Positions 1 through 8,305 of a DNA stretch of 21,520 bases are shown in pieces; position 1 is the first letter of the stretch, and the number at the start of each line of letters is the position of its first letter. The stretch covers positions 1 through 21,520 of the forward strand of contig DNWZ01000158.1 of assembly GCA_003506095.1 (NCBI GenBank), in the 5' to 3' direction. The stretch is from Planctomycetaceae bacterium. GTDB taxonomy: Bacteria > Planctomycetota > Planctomycetia > Pirellulales > Pirellulaceae. A model generated the notes under the pieces. The model saw only the letters and a list, made by a program, of their open reading frames with translations, did no database searches and had not been told where the DNA came from. The position numbers were made by a program, and so were the translations under genes.

Positions 1-80
1 CCGTGTTCAACGTGATCAGTGCGTTCCTCGCCGACAACAACCAGCGATTCGTCGCTGAAGTCGAAGCGATGGAACTGTAA
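1..80 (+). CDS. 3' end of an unidentified gene (partial)
   Basis: The frame starting at base 3 stays open from the window edge to a TAA at 78-80 and gives 25 residues ending in VEAMEL. The composition (acidic and hydrophobic residues, no rare runs) looks like ordinary protein, and two hairpins follow at once, the second a strong intrinsic terminator. This fits the end of a real transcription unit. Too little is present to assign a family or function. It lies outside the defence operon and is probably the neighbouring housekeeping flank. Confidence 0.5.
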   Translation, partial: VFNVISAFLADNNQRFVAEVEAMEL

Positions 81-87
81 AACGTCG

Positions 88-107
88 CTGACCGCTCCGT
101 CGGTCAG
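88..107 (+). other. Short hairpin before the terminator
   Basis: CTGACCG at 88-94 and CGGTCAG at 101-107 are perfect inverted repeats around a 6-base loop. The hairpin sits between the stop codon at 80 and the stronger terminator hairpin at 118-143. It has no T-tract, so it may protect the mRNA 3' end or form an accessory part of the terminator rather than terminate by itself. Confidence 0.4.
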
Positions 108-117
108 GTCGATCAAC

Positions 118-152
118 AACGGTTGGGCTCCGGCCCAACCGTTCTCCTTTTT
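118..152 (+). terminator. Rho-independent terminator
   Basis: AACGGTTGGGC (118-128) and GCCCAACCGTT (133-143) form a perfect 11-bp GC-rich stem with a 4-base loop, followed closely by CTCC and five T residues (148-152). It lies 38 bases after the stop of the upstream plus-strand gene and would end that transcript before kptA. Confidence 0.85.
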
Positions 153-263
153 GACTGCCATCTCCAGCGAACGTGCGATGCCGGGTCACCGCTCCCCATA
201 ACGTCGACACACCGATCGCCAAGCCAAGCCAGACGAGTACTCAAGTCGGATACAATCCGCACC

Positions 264-731
264 ATGAAATCAGACAAGACGCTCCAAACGACAAGCAAGT
301 TTCTAAGCCTGGTCCTTCGGCACCAGCCGGAAATCATCGGGATGCGGTTAGAAGACGAAGGCTGGCTGGCGATCGACGAACTTATCGCCAACGCGAATCA
401 GCGTGGACACGACCTGACCCTTGAGTTGGTTCATGAGATAGTTGCCACGAGCGACAAGCAACGCTTTGCGCTAAGCGACGACGGCTTGCGCATTCGCGCA
501 AACCAAGGCCACTCCGTCACTGGCGTCGATCTCAAGCTAGAAATGCAGACGCTGCCCTATACGCTTTATCACAGTACCGTCGCAGCATTCATCGACAGCA
601 TACGTGCGTAAGGACTTCAAAAGCGCACCCGCAACCACGTTCACCTCTCCGCCGACGAAGCCACCGCACACAAAGTCGGCTCACGTCACACACAACCGAT
701 CATCCCACAAGTCACCGCCGTTAAAGAATAA
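264..731 (+). pseudogene. kptA: RNA 2'-phosphotransferase (Tpt1/KptA family), nonsense-mutated and truncated
   Basis: The product would remove an internal 2'-phosphate from RNA using NAD+, as Tpt1/KptA enzymes do. The N-terminal part has the family features: SKFLSLVLRHQP near residues 10-21, followed by the winged-helix-like segment GWLAIDELIA. A TAA at 609-611 interrupts the gene directly after SIRA. The same frame then continues with GLQKRTRNHVHLSADEA and KVGSRH, which is typical KptA sequence, up to a TAA at 729-731. The break is therefore a nonsense codon, not a frameshift; a CAA-to-TAA change would explain it. The reading frame also ends about 155 codons in, short of the usual length of about 180 residues, so the C-terminal NAD-binding part is missing. 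A TACAAT box at 251-256 lies only 7 bases before the ATG. The gene is probably dead and unrelated to the defence operon. Confidence 0.8.
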
Positions 732-1216
732 TTCAGCTCGGGGCGTTTGATTTACTTCACTTTGTGACCCAAGCCAACAGACAAAACGAGTCCACGGGAT
801 CGGCCAACTCAATGTTTGGCGACTCGTGAAATTGATGAGTTACCGCTGGCTTTCGCAGCTGTTTGGCGTCTGGCAGATAGATCCCGTGCAATTCACACCC
901 GATTGACGTTAGAACAGCACCCCGCTAGGGTTGATGTTGGGTTCCAGCAGTTGCCCATTACCAATTGAGGCTTAACCGTGGTCATCACACCAACTTTCTA
1001 TACCCCCGCCATCGCGAAGCTCCTGAAGCTGGCGATTAGCAGTTAACCGCACCTGCTTTTTTTCGACGTGTGACCAAACGTGTCACGGCTTACCTGTAGC
1101 CTACAACCGTCGCATTTTTTCCAAAATGGGAGCGACACCTTTCGACTGCCATCGCGACTGCCTCATTCAAACCGTACAATGCTAGCAATTCAGCCCCGCC
1201 ACGGACGGACAGCAAA
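732..1216. other. Largely non-coding stretch upstream of the ssp operon
   Basis: No intact gene is visible in these 485 bases. On the minus strand, bases 759-924 are open for 55 codons without an ATG and end at a TGA (757-759). The translation looks protein-like (for example ELHGIYLPDAKQL) and may be the 3' remnant of a decayed gene. A 7-T run lies near 1057, and GTGAC/GTCAC inverted repeats around base 1075 form a weak 5-bp hairpin. The rest is the likely leader and promoter region of sspA. Confidence 0.4.
1175..1180 (+). promoter_or_regulatory. Candidate -10 box of the ssp operon
   Basis: TACAAT matches the sigma-70 -10 consensus at five of six positions and would place a transcription start about 30 bases before the sspA ATG. 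No convincing -35 box is visible at 16-18 bases upstream, so this is only a candidate. It is the best -10-like site close to the first gene of the operon. Confidence 0.25.
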
Positions 1217-2410
1217 ATGATGCCTGAAATCTACCTCGATAACAACGCGACAACGCACTTGTCGGATTCCGTGCGCGCCGCCTTAAGGGATGCAATCGAG
1301 CAAGATTTGGGCAACCCATCGAGCGCTCATCGCTCCGGCGAAAAAGCTCGGCGGGAAATCGTTAGCGCACGTGACTCTGTGGCCGCACTGGTCGGCGCAT
1401 CACCTGAGCACCTTATTTTCGGCAGTGGTGCTACCGAGCTGAACTACTGGGTGTTGACTCACGCAATACGGCAAAGCACGCACCCTCATTTGGTTACGAC
1501 TGAGGTCGAGCATTCGTGCGTCCTTGAAACGGCGGCATTACTTGAAGCGACCGGTGTTCGCGTAACGCGGTTGCCGGTGGGACGCGACGGTCGAATCAAT
1601 ATCGAGCAGCTTTTACGTACAATCGAGCACGGAACGTCGTTAGTATCGATTCAGTGGGTCAATAACGAGACGGGAGTGATTCAGCCGGTTGACGAAATCG
1701 GCGAGATTTGTTCTGCGAAGGGGGTTCAGTTTCATTGTGACGCTGCACAGGCTTGTGGGAAGATTGAGATCGATTTTTCAGAAAGTGGTATCGATTATCT
1801 AACCCTTTCCGCTCACAAAATGCATGGACCGAGCGGAATCGGTGGCTTGTGCGTGAAAAACCGAAACGCGCTCACGCCGTTACTTCGAGGTGGCAGTCAG
1901 GAACACGGTCTGCGACCAGGCACAGAGAATCTTTTGGGCATCATCGGTTTTGGCGCAGCTGCGCGTGATCGAACAAGTTCACTAGAAGAGGCGTGCGATT
2001 TTACCACGAGGCTTCGTGATCGCTTCGAAGCTTTGGTACTTGAGGCAATACCGCACGTTGTTATCAACGGAACTACAAAATACCGGGTTTGTAACTCGAC
2101 GAATTTAATGTTTCCCGGGTTGGACGGCGCGGCGATGGTCGCGTTGCTCGATCGGGCTGGCGTTCGCTGCTCACAAAGCTCCGCCTGCACCAGTAGCCGC
2201 CCTGAACCTTCCTACGTTCTGCGAGCAATGGGCTTGAGCGAAGAGGAAGCTTTCGCAAGTGTGCGATTTAGCTTCTCGAACCAGAACACAATGGCTGAAG
2301 CAGAGGCTGCTGCCGCAAAAGTTATTTCGGTATTTGAGCGTTTGTCGTGTTTTGAAGGACGCCAAACGGCTTTTGAAAAGTTGCATGGAGCAGTCAATCA
2401 TGAAGTTTAG
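1217..2410 (+). CDS. sspA: Cysteine desulfurase of the PT modification system (SspA/DndA/IscS-like)
   Basis: This is a class V aminotransferase-fold, PLP-dependent enzyme that removes sulfur from L-cysteine as a protein persulfide. Family landmarks are present in order: YLDNNATT (6-13), GNPSSAH, GSGATE, EVEHS with the PLP-stacking His, NNETG, HCDAAQ with the PLP Asp, SAHK with PLP Lys201, RPGTEN, and the mobile loop SSACTS with catalytic Cys324 followed by EPSYVLRAMGL. All catalytic residues look intact and 397 residues is normal for the family. Either ATG at 1217 or the adjacent one at 1220 could start it; the SD is weak. It is the first gene of the operon and overlaps sspB by 11 bases. Its place ahead of sspBCD argues that it supplies sulfur to SspD for phosphorothioation rather than to general Fe-S assembly. 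A generic IscS/NifS is the alternative label. Confidence 0.9.
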   Translation: MMPEIYLDNNATTHLSDSVRAALRDAIEQDLGNPSSAHRSGEKARREIVSARDSVAALVGASPEHLIFGSGATELNYWVLTHAIRQSTHPHLVTTEVEHSCVLETAALLEATGVRVTRLPVGRDGRINIEQLLRTIEHGTSLVSIQWVNNETGVIQPVDEIGEICSAKGVQFHCDAAQACGKIEIDFSESGIDYLTLSAHKMHGPSGIGGLCVKNRNALTPLLRGGSQEHGLRPGTENLLGIIGFGAAARDRTSSLEEACDFTTRLRDRFEALVLEAIPHVVINGTTKYRVCNSTNLMFPGLDGAAMVALLDRAGVRCSQSSACTSSRPEPSYVLRAMGLSEEEAFASVRFSFSNQNTMAEAEAAAAKVISVFERLSCFEGRQTAFEKLHGAVNHEV

Positions 2411-3308
2411 CGGTCACGAAACATTCCCCGTTCGCGAAGGGTGGCTTCACAAAGGCATGAAGCTAGTGTGCGAATCACCTGAGCTATTCCTCGACGAGGA
2501 AGTTGCAGACTATCTAGGCGTCGGTCGGAATATGGCTAAGTCCATACGACATTGGCTCTTAGTAACGGGCTTGGCCGAGATTGATGCCGCGCAGTCGCGT
2601 GGTCGCTCAATGCTATTGCAACCAACTGACCTCGGGCAACTTATATGGCAGCATGATCCCTACTTACTTAGTCAAGGAACATGGTGGATCTTGCACGCCA
2701 ACCTTGTAAACAATTTTGATACCACGACGACATGGTCCTGGTTCTTCAACAACTTCAGTCACGATCGTTTTGATCGTGCAGTTTGTCTTGAGTCGCTGCG
2801 TCGTTTCATCGGGGCATCGCAGAAACGCGTGCCGAGCATATCGACAATTTCCCGCGATCTTGGCTGTATGCTACTCAGCTATGCTCGGACCGTCCCAGCC
2901 ACAAACGATGACCCTGAAGATGGAGCCGACTGCCCTTTCCGAGAACTTGGATTGCTGAGCTATTATCGTACGTCCGGCTATTTTCATGTTCACCAAACGG
3001 CGAAACATATCCCGGCCTTTGTATTCGGCTACGTCGTCTCACTTTCGTTTCCCGAAGCGATGCGAGAATCACAAACAACGGACATCAAGCTGCAAGAAGG
3101 CGCTAGGAAAGCGGGCGGGCCGGGGCGTGTGTTTTGCCTGAATAGTGAAACGCTGTTTGAAACCGTTTCGCAGATCGAGCAAGAATCTGATCAATTCATT
3201 CAGATCGCAGGGATGGCCGGCGACCGCACCATCCGCCTTCACTGCATGCCCCCCGATGAGTGGGCGACATTGTTTTATGAAGCTAGCCAGGAGATAGTGA
3301 ATGTCTGA
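2400..3308 (+). CDS. sspB: DUF4007 protein, SspB-type PT modification component
   Basis: This 302-residue protein begins FSGHETFPVREGWL and continues with GVGRNMAKSIRHWL and LTDLG-like QPTDLGQLIW, the hallmark pattern of DUF4007. In characterised SspABCD systems SspB carries this domain and is described as the DNA nickase that opens one strand for sulfur insertion. I chose ATG 2400 because GGAG lies 9 bases upstream and the conserved FSGHETF block starts right after it; an in-frame ATG at 2385 is the alternative. The gene overlaps sspA by 11 bases and sspC by 8, so translation is probably coupled. No classical nuclease motif is obvious by eye, so the nickase role is taken from the family. A second, diverged DUF4007 protein lies downstream. 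Confidence 0.85.
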   Translation: MKFSGHETFPVREGWLHKGMKLVCESPELFLDEEVADYLGVGRNMAKSIRHWLLVTGLAEIDAAQSRGRSMLLQPTDLGQLIWQHDPYLLSQGTWWILHANLVNNFDTTTTWSWFFNNFSHDRFDRAVCLESLRRFIGASQKRVPSISTISRDLGCMLLSYARTVPATNDDPEDGADCPFRELGLLSYYRTSGYFHVHQTAKHIPAFVFGYVVSLSFPEAMRESQTTDIKLQEGARKAGGPGRVFCLNSETLFETVSQIEQESDQFIQIAGMAGDRTIRLHCMPPDEWATLFYEASQEIVNV

Positions 3309-6054
3309 AGGAAAGAAACGGACAGTTACGAAGGGCGTTGATGTCGAGCTATTCCTCCGCTCGATAAATATTGCCTTTGATGCGGACTACCCCGAACGCA
3401 TAAGCCATTTTCGTCCAACAGCCAAGTGCGTGCCGTTGATTCGCGCCTTGCTTGGTAGCGAAGAGCAACGTTCGTTTTTCCTAGTTGCGCCTTACGGCTC
3501 AGGCAAGTCGCTTACCGCTGCTTACGCGGGACATCTGATCGAAAACAGCAAATCATCGAGCACTGTGCGGTTGGAAATCAATCGAAGGCTCGAGGCTGTC
3601 AGTCCAGAGCTAGCAGATTTTGCCAAGCGACGACGCGCGAGCGCCAAGCAGAAGGGTTTGACTCTTTGCCTGCATGGACATATTTCAAACGTTGGCGAAC
3701 AACTGCGATTGGCCGCTGCGGACTCACTCAAGCGAATTGGTATTCGTCGATGGACGAAGCTTCTCCATTCGCAAGAGAATGGTGTGGCGGAAGTTATCAA
3801 GATAATAAGAAGCATTTGCGACGAAGCCGACTGCGATCGCATCGCGATCGTGTGGGATGAGTTCGGTCGACACCTAGAAGCTTTGGTTGCCGAGGGACGC
3901 GGAGATGAACTTGCGGAAATTCAATTACTTGCCGAGATTGCGGCCCGCACTAAAGCGTTTCCGATCACGTTTTGCGCTGTCCTACACCAAGGCCTTTCGC
4001 ACTATGCATCCGGACTTCCGCAAGCGATTCGATCTAACTGGAAGAAAATAGAGGGGCGGTTCGAGACAATCCAATATATCGATGATAGTAAAGAAATCTA
4101 TCGACTTGTAGGCGAAGTTCTTCAATCGAGAAGGCCAGCGAATGTCGAGGTTAAATCGACACAGGCAATCGCTACCAAATGCCAGGCGCTAGGTCTTTTC
4201 ACCGACTTCAAAACACAAGACCTATCGACGCTGCTTACTTCCGCTTTTCCTATGGAACCAGCTGCGCTCTACCTGCTACCGCGAGTCTCTGCGAGAGTCG
4301 CACAAAACGAACGAACGCTTTTCAGCTTCCTTTCCAATTGTGATCTTTCGCGAACGGTTAGTGTTAGCGATCTATACGACTTTTTTGGTCCGGCAATGCG
4401 AGCCGACACAGCAGTCGGTGGGACCTACCGGCAATGGTTAGAGACCGAAAGCGCGATCTCCAAAGTTCCCGACGACGACAACGCCGTTAAGGCACTCAAA
4501 ACAGCATGTCTGCTTGGCCTCGGAACTAGCGGTGCAAGGTCGCGGACAACAGTCGAACTAATGAAGTTCGCAGTCGACGGATATGAGCATAAGCATTCTG
4601 AAAAAATCTTGCAGGATCTCTTTGGCCGCAAGCTTTTGCTTCATCGGGTTCACAATGACGACGTTTCAGTATGGCACGGTACGGACCTTGATCTGCGTGG
4701 GAGGCTCGATGAAGAGAGGAGCAAGCTCGGGGCGGACTTCGACTTGGTATCGTTTCTGAACAAAGAGACGTTACCACCAATGTGGAAGCCTGTTGAATAC
4801 AACGATACTCATTGTATTCGTCGGTACCTGCCCGGTTCCTACCTAACGGTCGATCAATTTAAAAACATTGAATCTTGGCTGATGACATCCATCGCGGCAG
4901 ATAGCGATGGGCACATTGCATATCTGCTTGTAGACACCGAGGAAGATTTGATTCTGGCGGAGTCGGTAGCAAAAGACACGAAATCCGAAGAGCGACTATT
5001 TTTTGCCGTTCCGAAGGAGCCGCTTCCGTTGCGCAATGCCGCGATCGAAGTGAAGGCGCTGCAGCGCATGCAGCAAGACAGTGAGCTGCTCGAATCCGAT
5101 CCCATCGCGCTGTCGGAGCTTAAGCAAATGACAGATGACGCGCTTGACCATTTGCAAAAACTCATTGATCGATTGGTGACACCTTCTGCTGCGGGGTCGA
5201 AGTGGTTCCACGGCGGTTGCCAAATCGATGCCACAAGCTCTCGGCAGTTACGGCAATCTCTGTCATTGATTATGGCGAAGGTTTTCCCGAAAACGCCAAT
5301 GATCAACAACGAGATGATCAATCGACGCAAACCTTCGCCAGCCTTGGTCAACGCCCGCAAAAAACTAACGATGGCCATTCTCGAACGTCATGGCCGCGAG
5401 CGACTAGGCTTGGAAGGATTTTTCCCCGATCGCTCCATGTTCAACACTGTGCTTCTGCATACCGGTTTGTACATCAAGGAAAAAAAGTCTGAGCGTTGGA
5501 GCTACGCACATGAACAATCGCTTGCGGATCCGGGCATGAAAGCTGTTTGGGGGGCTTTTCGCAAGTTCTTAACTGAGCCATCCGATCGTCCCACGACGTT
5601 TAAATCACTCTTCGATCAGCTTCAGTCGCCCCCATTCGGCCTGCGAAGCGGCGTTATACCGATCCTTTTAGCGGCAGCTCTTCGGGCGTTTCCAAGCGCG
5701 ATTTCGTTGATGCACAAAGGCAAGTACTTAAACGATGTGTTGCCATCGGACATTGAAAATATCTGCAAGTTTCCACGCGATTACCAAATCCTTGTTCTTG
5801 ATATCGACGAACGGAAGCAGCAGTTACTGCGGGGGCTGTATAAACATTTCAGCAAGGTGGCTAATTATGAAATCGAGGAAAACGACTTAGTCCGACACTG
5901 CTTTGACGCATTGGAAGCATGGAAACATCAGCTTCCGCCCGCCGCGTTCACAACGGGACGGCTTTCGAAGGCCACCGACAGCTTTCGAGCAACTATTACC
6001 CGAGTAAACGATCCGGTGCAACTATTTTTTACCGAACTGCCGAAAGCACTCTAA
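3301..6054 (+). CDS. sspC: P-loop ATPase SspC, main part ended by an in-frame TAA
   Basis: This is a large ATPase with Walker A APYGSGKS (63-70) and Walker B IAIVWDEF (181-188). A C-terminal block, SPPFGLRSGVIPILLA near residue 776, is also found in the big ATPase further down the operon (NPPFGIPNGIIPLL). The two ATPases are therefore distant paralogues, related to BrxC/PglY-like proteins. In Ssp systems SspC is the ATPase partner of SspB and SspD in PT modification. It overlaps sspB by 8 bases. The frame meets TAA at 6052-6054 after residue 917 but then stays open without another stop to 6624, so the ancestral protein was about 1107 residues. Both nucleotide-binding motifs lie before the stop. 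Whether the 917-residue product works, is completed by read-through, or is inactive cannot be told from sequence. Confidence 0.8.
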   Translation: MSEGKKRTVTKGVDVELFLRSINIAFDADYPERISHFRPTAKCVPLIRALLGSEEQRSFFLVAPYGSGKSLTAAYAGHLIENSKSSSTVRLEINRRLEAVSPELADFAKRRRASAKQKGLTLCLHGHISNVGEQLRLAAADSLKRIGIRRWTKLLHSQENGVAEVIKIIRSICDEADCDRIAIVWDEFGRHLEALVAEGRGDELAEIQLLAEIAARTKAFPITFCAVLHQGLSHYASGLPQAIRSNWKKIEGRFETIQYIDDSKEIYRLVGEVLQSRRPANVEVKSTQAIATKCQALGLFTDFKTQDLSTLLTSAFPMEPAALYLLPRVSARVAQNERTLFSFLSNCDLSRTVSVSDLYDFFGPAMRADTAVGGTYRQWLETESAISKVPDDDNAVKALKTACLLGLGTSGARSRTTVELMKFAVDGYEHKHSEKILQDLFGRKLLLHRVHNDDVSVWHGTDLDLRGRLDEERSKLGADFDLVSFLNKETLPPMWKPVEYNDTHCIRRYLPGSYLTVDQFKNIESWLMTSIAADSDGHIAYLLVDTEEDLILAESVAKDTKSEERLFFAVPKEPLPLRNAAIEVKALQRMQQDSELLESDPIALSELKQMTDDALDHLQKLIDRLVTPSAAGSKWFHGGCQIDATSSRQLRQSLSLIMAKVFPKTPMINNEMINRRKPSPALVNARKKLTMAILERHGRERLGLEGFFPDRSMFNTVLLHTGLYIKEKKSERWSYAHEQSLADPGMKAVWGAFRKFLTEPSDRPTTFKSLFDQLQSPPFGLRSGVIPILLAAALRAFPSAISLMHKGKYLNDVLPSDIENICKFPRDYQILVLDIDERKQQLLRGLYKHFSKVANYEIEENDLVRHCFDALEAWKHQLPPAAFTTGRLSKATDSFRATITRVNDPVQLFFTELPKAL

Positions 6055-6156
6055 AAACCGGTAGAGCAACCAAAAGCATTAATTAAGGCGGTCGAAGCGT
6101 GTGTTGGTGAACTCGAGAATGTTGCGTCATCATTCACCGAAAAGGCGAGTGAGATC

Positions 6157-6624
6157 GTGCGGGCCTCCCTGACCGTCGGTGACGAAGCGCTAGGCGAGAA
6201 AAGTGTACGAGCAATTGCAAGGCAGTGGGCAAGCTACTTCCCGGGCCAGTTTACCGAGAAGCTCAGTGATGGAGTAGCTAAAGGACTGCTATCGCGTATG
6301 TTGCTCGATTACGAATCTGACTCATTGCTGATAGACTCGCTAGCACATTTGCTTGTGAAAAAGTCGGTTCGACGCTGGGATGATAGTATGGCGGCTGCTT
6401 TTGATCGAGAGTTCACTGCTTACGTCAGCAAAATCGAGCATTCAGCTCGTACATTTCCGGCCCCAACTCCGCAACTACGGAAGGGGCTTTCACGATTAGT
6501 CCTTGGGCGAATAAAGCAAATGCACAACCAACTCTCTGATCTGGTAGGCGAAGACGAAGCCGCGAGCATGTTGGCGGAAATTAAATCAACCCGGGAGAAA
6601 GGCCCTCATGGCATCATTATCTGA
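6157..6624 (+). CDS. C-terminal fragment of SspC, downstream of the in-frame stop
   Basis: This stretch is in the same frame as sspC and continues it after the TAA at 6052-6054; the open frame actually begins at 6055. It encodes a charged, helical sequence without recognisable catalytic motifs and resembles the tail expected of the long ATPase. The first in-frame start is GTG at 6157, with only a poor SD-like element before it, so independent translation is doubtful. The end at 6624 overlaps sspD by 17 bases and contains its GGAG-type ribosome binding site, which may have preserved the DNA. It is best read as the detached tail of sspC. If a start codon works, it could still join the main part as a separate subunit. 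Confidence 0.6.
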   Translation: MRASLTVGDEALGEKSVRAIARQWASYFPGQFTEKLSDGVAKGLLSRMLLDYESDSLLIDSLAHLLVKKSVRRWDDSMAAAFDREFTAYVSKIEHSARTFPAPTPQLRKGLSRLVLGRIKQMHNQLSDLVGEDEAASMLAEIKSTREKGPHGIII

Positions 6625-7426
6625 CGCCCTAAGTAGCGTTCGCGACCAAAGCGATAACACGCTGCACATAGTAAATATTTCAGGCGGCAAAGATTCGGCT
6701 GCATTGGCTGTTTATATTCGGACAAAGTATCCTGAGATACACGACACGGCAGAATACGTTTTTTGTGATACAGAATGCGAATTGGAGGAGACCGAGCAGT
6801 ACCTAGAGAACCTGGAGTCGTTTCTGTCCAAAAAAATAAAGCGACTGAATGCGAGAGATAGCTTTGATATTCGTCTGAAACCCGGAAAGCGGAAGCCATT
6901 CGATGTCTTTTTAGAAGAGAAATTCGGCGGTTACCTTCCAAGCCCGCAAAGTCGATGGTGTACTCGCGCACTCAAGATTGAACCGTTCGAGAGATTCGTC
7001 GGGCAAAGAACAGCGTACAGTTATATTGGTATTCGTGCAGACGAAAACCGGGATGGTTATCTCGCGAAAAAACCACCGTCTTTGTCGAACAAGCAAAACA
7101 TCATCCCCGTGTATCCCTTCAGGGATGACGGATTAGGGCTTGCCGACATTAAAATGCTCCTCGAGAGCAATGGGGTTGGGTTACCTAGCTATTATGAATG
7201 GCGTTCTCGCTCCGGGTGCTACTTCTGCTTCTATCAACAAATCGGCGAATGGCAACGCCTAAAGAAGAATCACCCGGATCTATTCGAGAAAGCGAAAGAC
7301 TATGAGCGACTTTCCGAAGGTTTTACTTGGTGCGAAGGACGCACACTAGATGAGATTGCTGCGTTACCTGAGCAGCCGCTTCCGATTCTTGATGAGTCGA
7401 GTGGCTGTGCGATCTGCCACTTGTAA
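6608..7426 (+). CDS. sspD: ATP-pyrophosphatase / PAPS-reductase-like sulfur-transfer enzyme (SspD, also BrxP/DndC-like)
   Basis: This 272-residue protein has the PP-loop SGGKDS at residues 25-30, the signature of the adenine nucleotide alpha-hydrolase / PAPS reductase superfamily. It also has RWCTRALKIEPF (Cys118), SGCYFC (Cys204, Cys207) and a terminal GCAIC (Cys267, Cys270). DndC/SspD enzymes use ATP to activate the DNA backbone and transfer sulfur, and DndC carries a cysteine-bound Fe-S cluster; the cysteines here suggest the same or a metal site. In type 4 BREX the equivalent PAPS-reductase-like gene is called brxP. ATG 6608 is preceded by GGAGAAAGG at good spacing and overlaps the sspC tail by 17 bases. 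A metabolic CysH role is unlikely in this context. Confidence 0.85.
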   Translation: MASLSDALSSVRDQSDNTLHIVNISGGKDSAALAVYIRTKYPEIHDTAEYVFCDTECELEETEQYLENLESFLSKKIKRLNARDSFDIRLKPGKRKPFDVFLEEKFGGYLPSPQSRWCTRALKIEPFERFVGQRTAYSYIGIRADENRDGYLAKKPPSLSNKQNIIPVYPFRDDGLGLADIKMLLESNGVGLPSYYEWRSRSGCYFCFYQQIGEWQRLKKNHPDLFEKAKDYERLSEGFTWCEGRTLDEIAALPEQPLPILDESSGCAICHL

Positions 7427-7441
7427 GAAACAGGCGTAACC

Positions 7442-8305
7442 ATGTCATTGGATACACAAAAGTTTGGAATGAGCCGTTATTGGCTATCTGCTGCGCTGAC
7501 GAAGCTTCCCAGCCATCCAGAGTTGTTTACTTCGGGGGCTCTCTGTGCGGCCAGAAAAACATTTTTGGCTGGTAAGAATCAAGTTGCTGCAATAAAAAAC
7601 TGGCTCGTGGCTGCAGAGGTTGTTGCCACAACATCCAAACAGACAGTCTTGACCGATCTTGGCCGATTAATGGCCGCGAAGGATTCCCGTGCTGAGGCAG
7701 CGTGGACCTGGTGGCTGTTTCACTTGCATCTTGGTGCCAACACTGATTCGTTCCCTTACTGCACATTCTTCAAAGAGTATGATCCCGAGATCAACAGCTG
7801 GTCGAGTTTTGACGAGATCATTAAGAAACTGAACGAGTGCCAAAATGGGGAAAGCATCGTCGCCGAAGAGACCGTCAAGACATACTTTGAAGGTGTTGAA
7901 CGCAACTTTCGGCCAACATGGCCAATTTATGGACTGGGCCTAATAGAAAGGAGGAGGGCTCCTGAAGAAAGCAAGAAAGAGCTTATACGAAGACGTTGTG
8001 TAGAACCAAACGACCTTATTATCCTGTATGCAGCATTGCTTTTTCAGCAGAAATTTTTCGCGAACCAAGCGACGGTGGAGGCAAAGAAGCTGATCGACCG
8101 CGGCCTGAGCCGCGTTCTAGGGATTAGCGGTAACAGCGTGCGTGTTGCGTTTGTCCGAATTCATCAGGACACGACGCTTGGACAGTTTCTGCAATACAGT
8201 CAGGCTGCAAATCTCGATTCGGTTCAGTTCGTCAAGAAGGGAGAGGACACACTCAAGCAGATCCGAACTCACACTTACGTTCAGGGGAGTGTCAGATGGC
8301 CGTAG
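7442..8305 (+). CDS. Second DUF4007-like protein
   Basis: This 287-residue protein aligns by eye with the N-terminal two thirds of SspB: YWL and HPELF near the start, AGKNQVAAIKNWL in place of GVGRNMAKSIRHWL, LTDLGRL in place of PTDLGQL, then a WTWWLFHLHL segment. The last third differs and is rich in basic residues (ERRRAPEESKKELIRRR). It is probably a diverged paralogue of SspB that serves the downstream BrxC/PglZ/BrxL half. It lacks the FSGHETF opening of SspB. It starts 15 bases after sspD and overlaps the next gene by 10 bases. A helix-turn-helix-like role in DNA binding is possible (KNQVAAIKNWL segment). The exact function is unknown. Confidence 0.65.
   Translation: MSLDTQKFGMSRYWLSAALTKLPSHPELFTSGALCAARKTFLAGKNQVAAIKNWLVAAEVVATTSKQTVLTDLGRLMAAKDSRAEAAWTWWLFHLHLGANTDSFPYCTFFKEYDPEINSWSSFDEIIKKLNECQNGESIVAEETVKTYFEGVERNFRPTWPIYGLGLIERRRAPEESKKELIRRRCVEPNDLIILYAALLFQQKFFANQATVEAKKLIDRGLSRVLGISGNSVRVAFVRIHQDTTLGQFLQYSQAANLDSVQFVKKGEDTLKQIRTHTYVQGSVRWP

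Noticed and set aside
4854..5378. Minus-strand open frame of 174 codons inside sspC
   Set aside because: Ser-rich translation opposite conserved sspC sequence; a shadow frame.
609..6054. In-frame TAA in both kptA and sspC suggested a recoded TAA codon
   Set aside because: TAA also ends sspD, the brxC-like gene, pglZ and the helix-turn-helix gene at natural positions, so TAA is a normal stop here; two independent nonsense mutations, or read-through at sspC, are simpler.
1217..7426. Reading the PT genes as a dndACDE system
   Set aside because: There is no DndD-like SMC ATPase and no DndE; DUF4007 plus a large AAA-type ATPase fits SspB and SspC instead.
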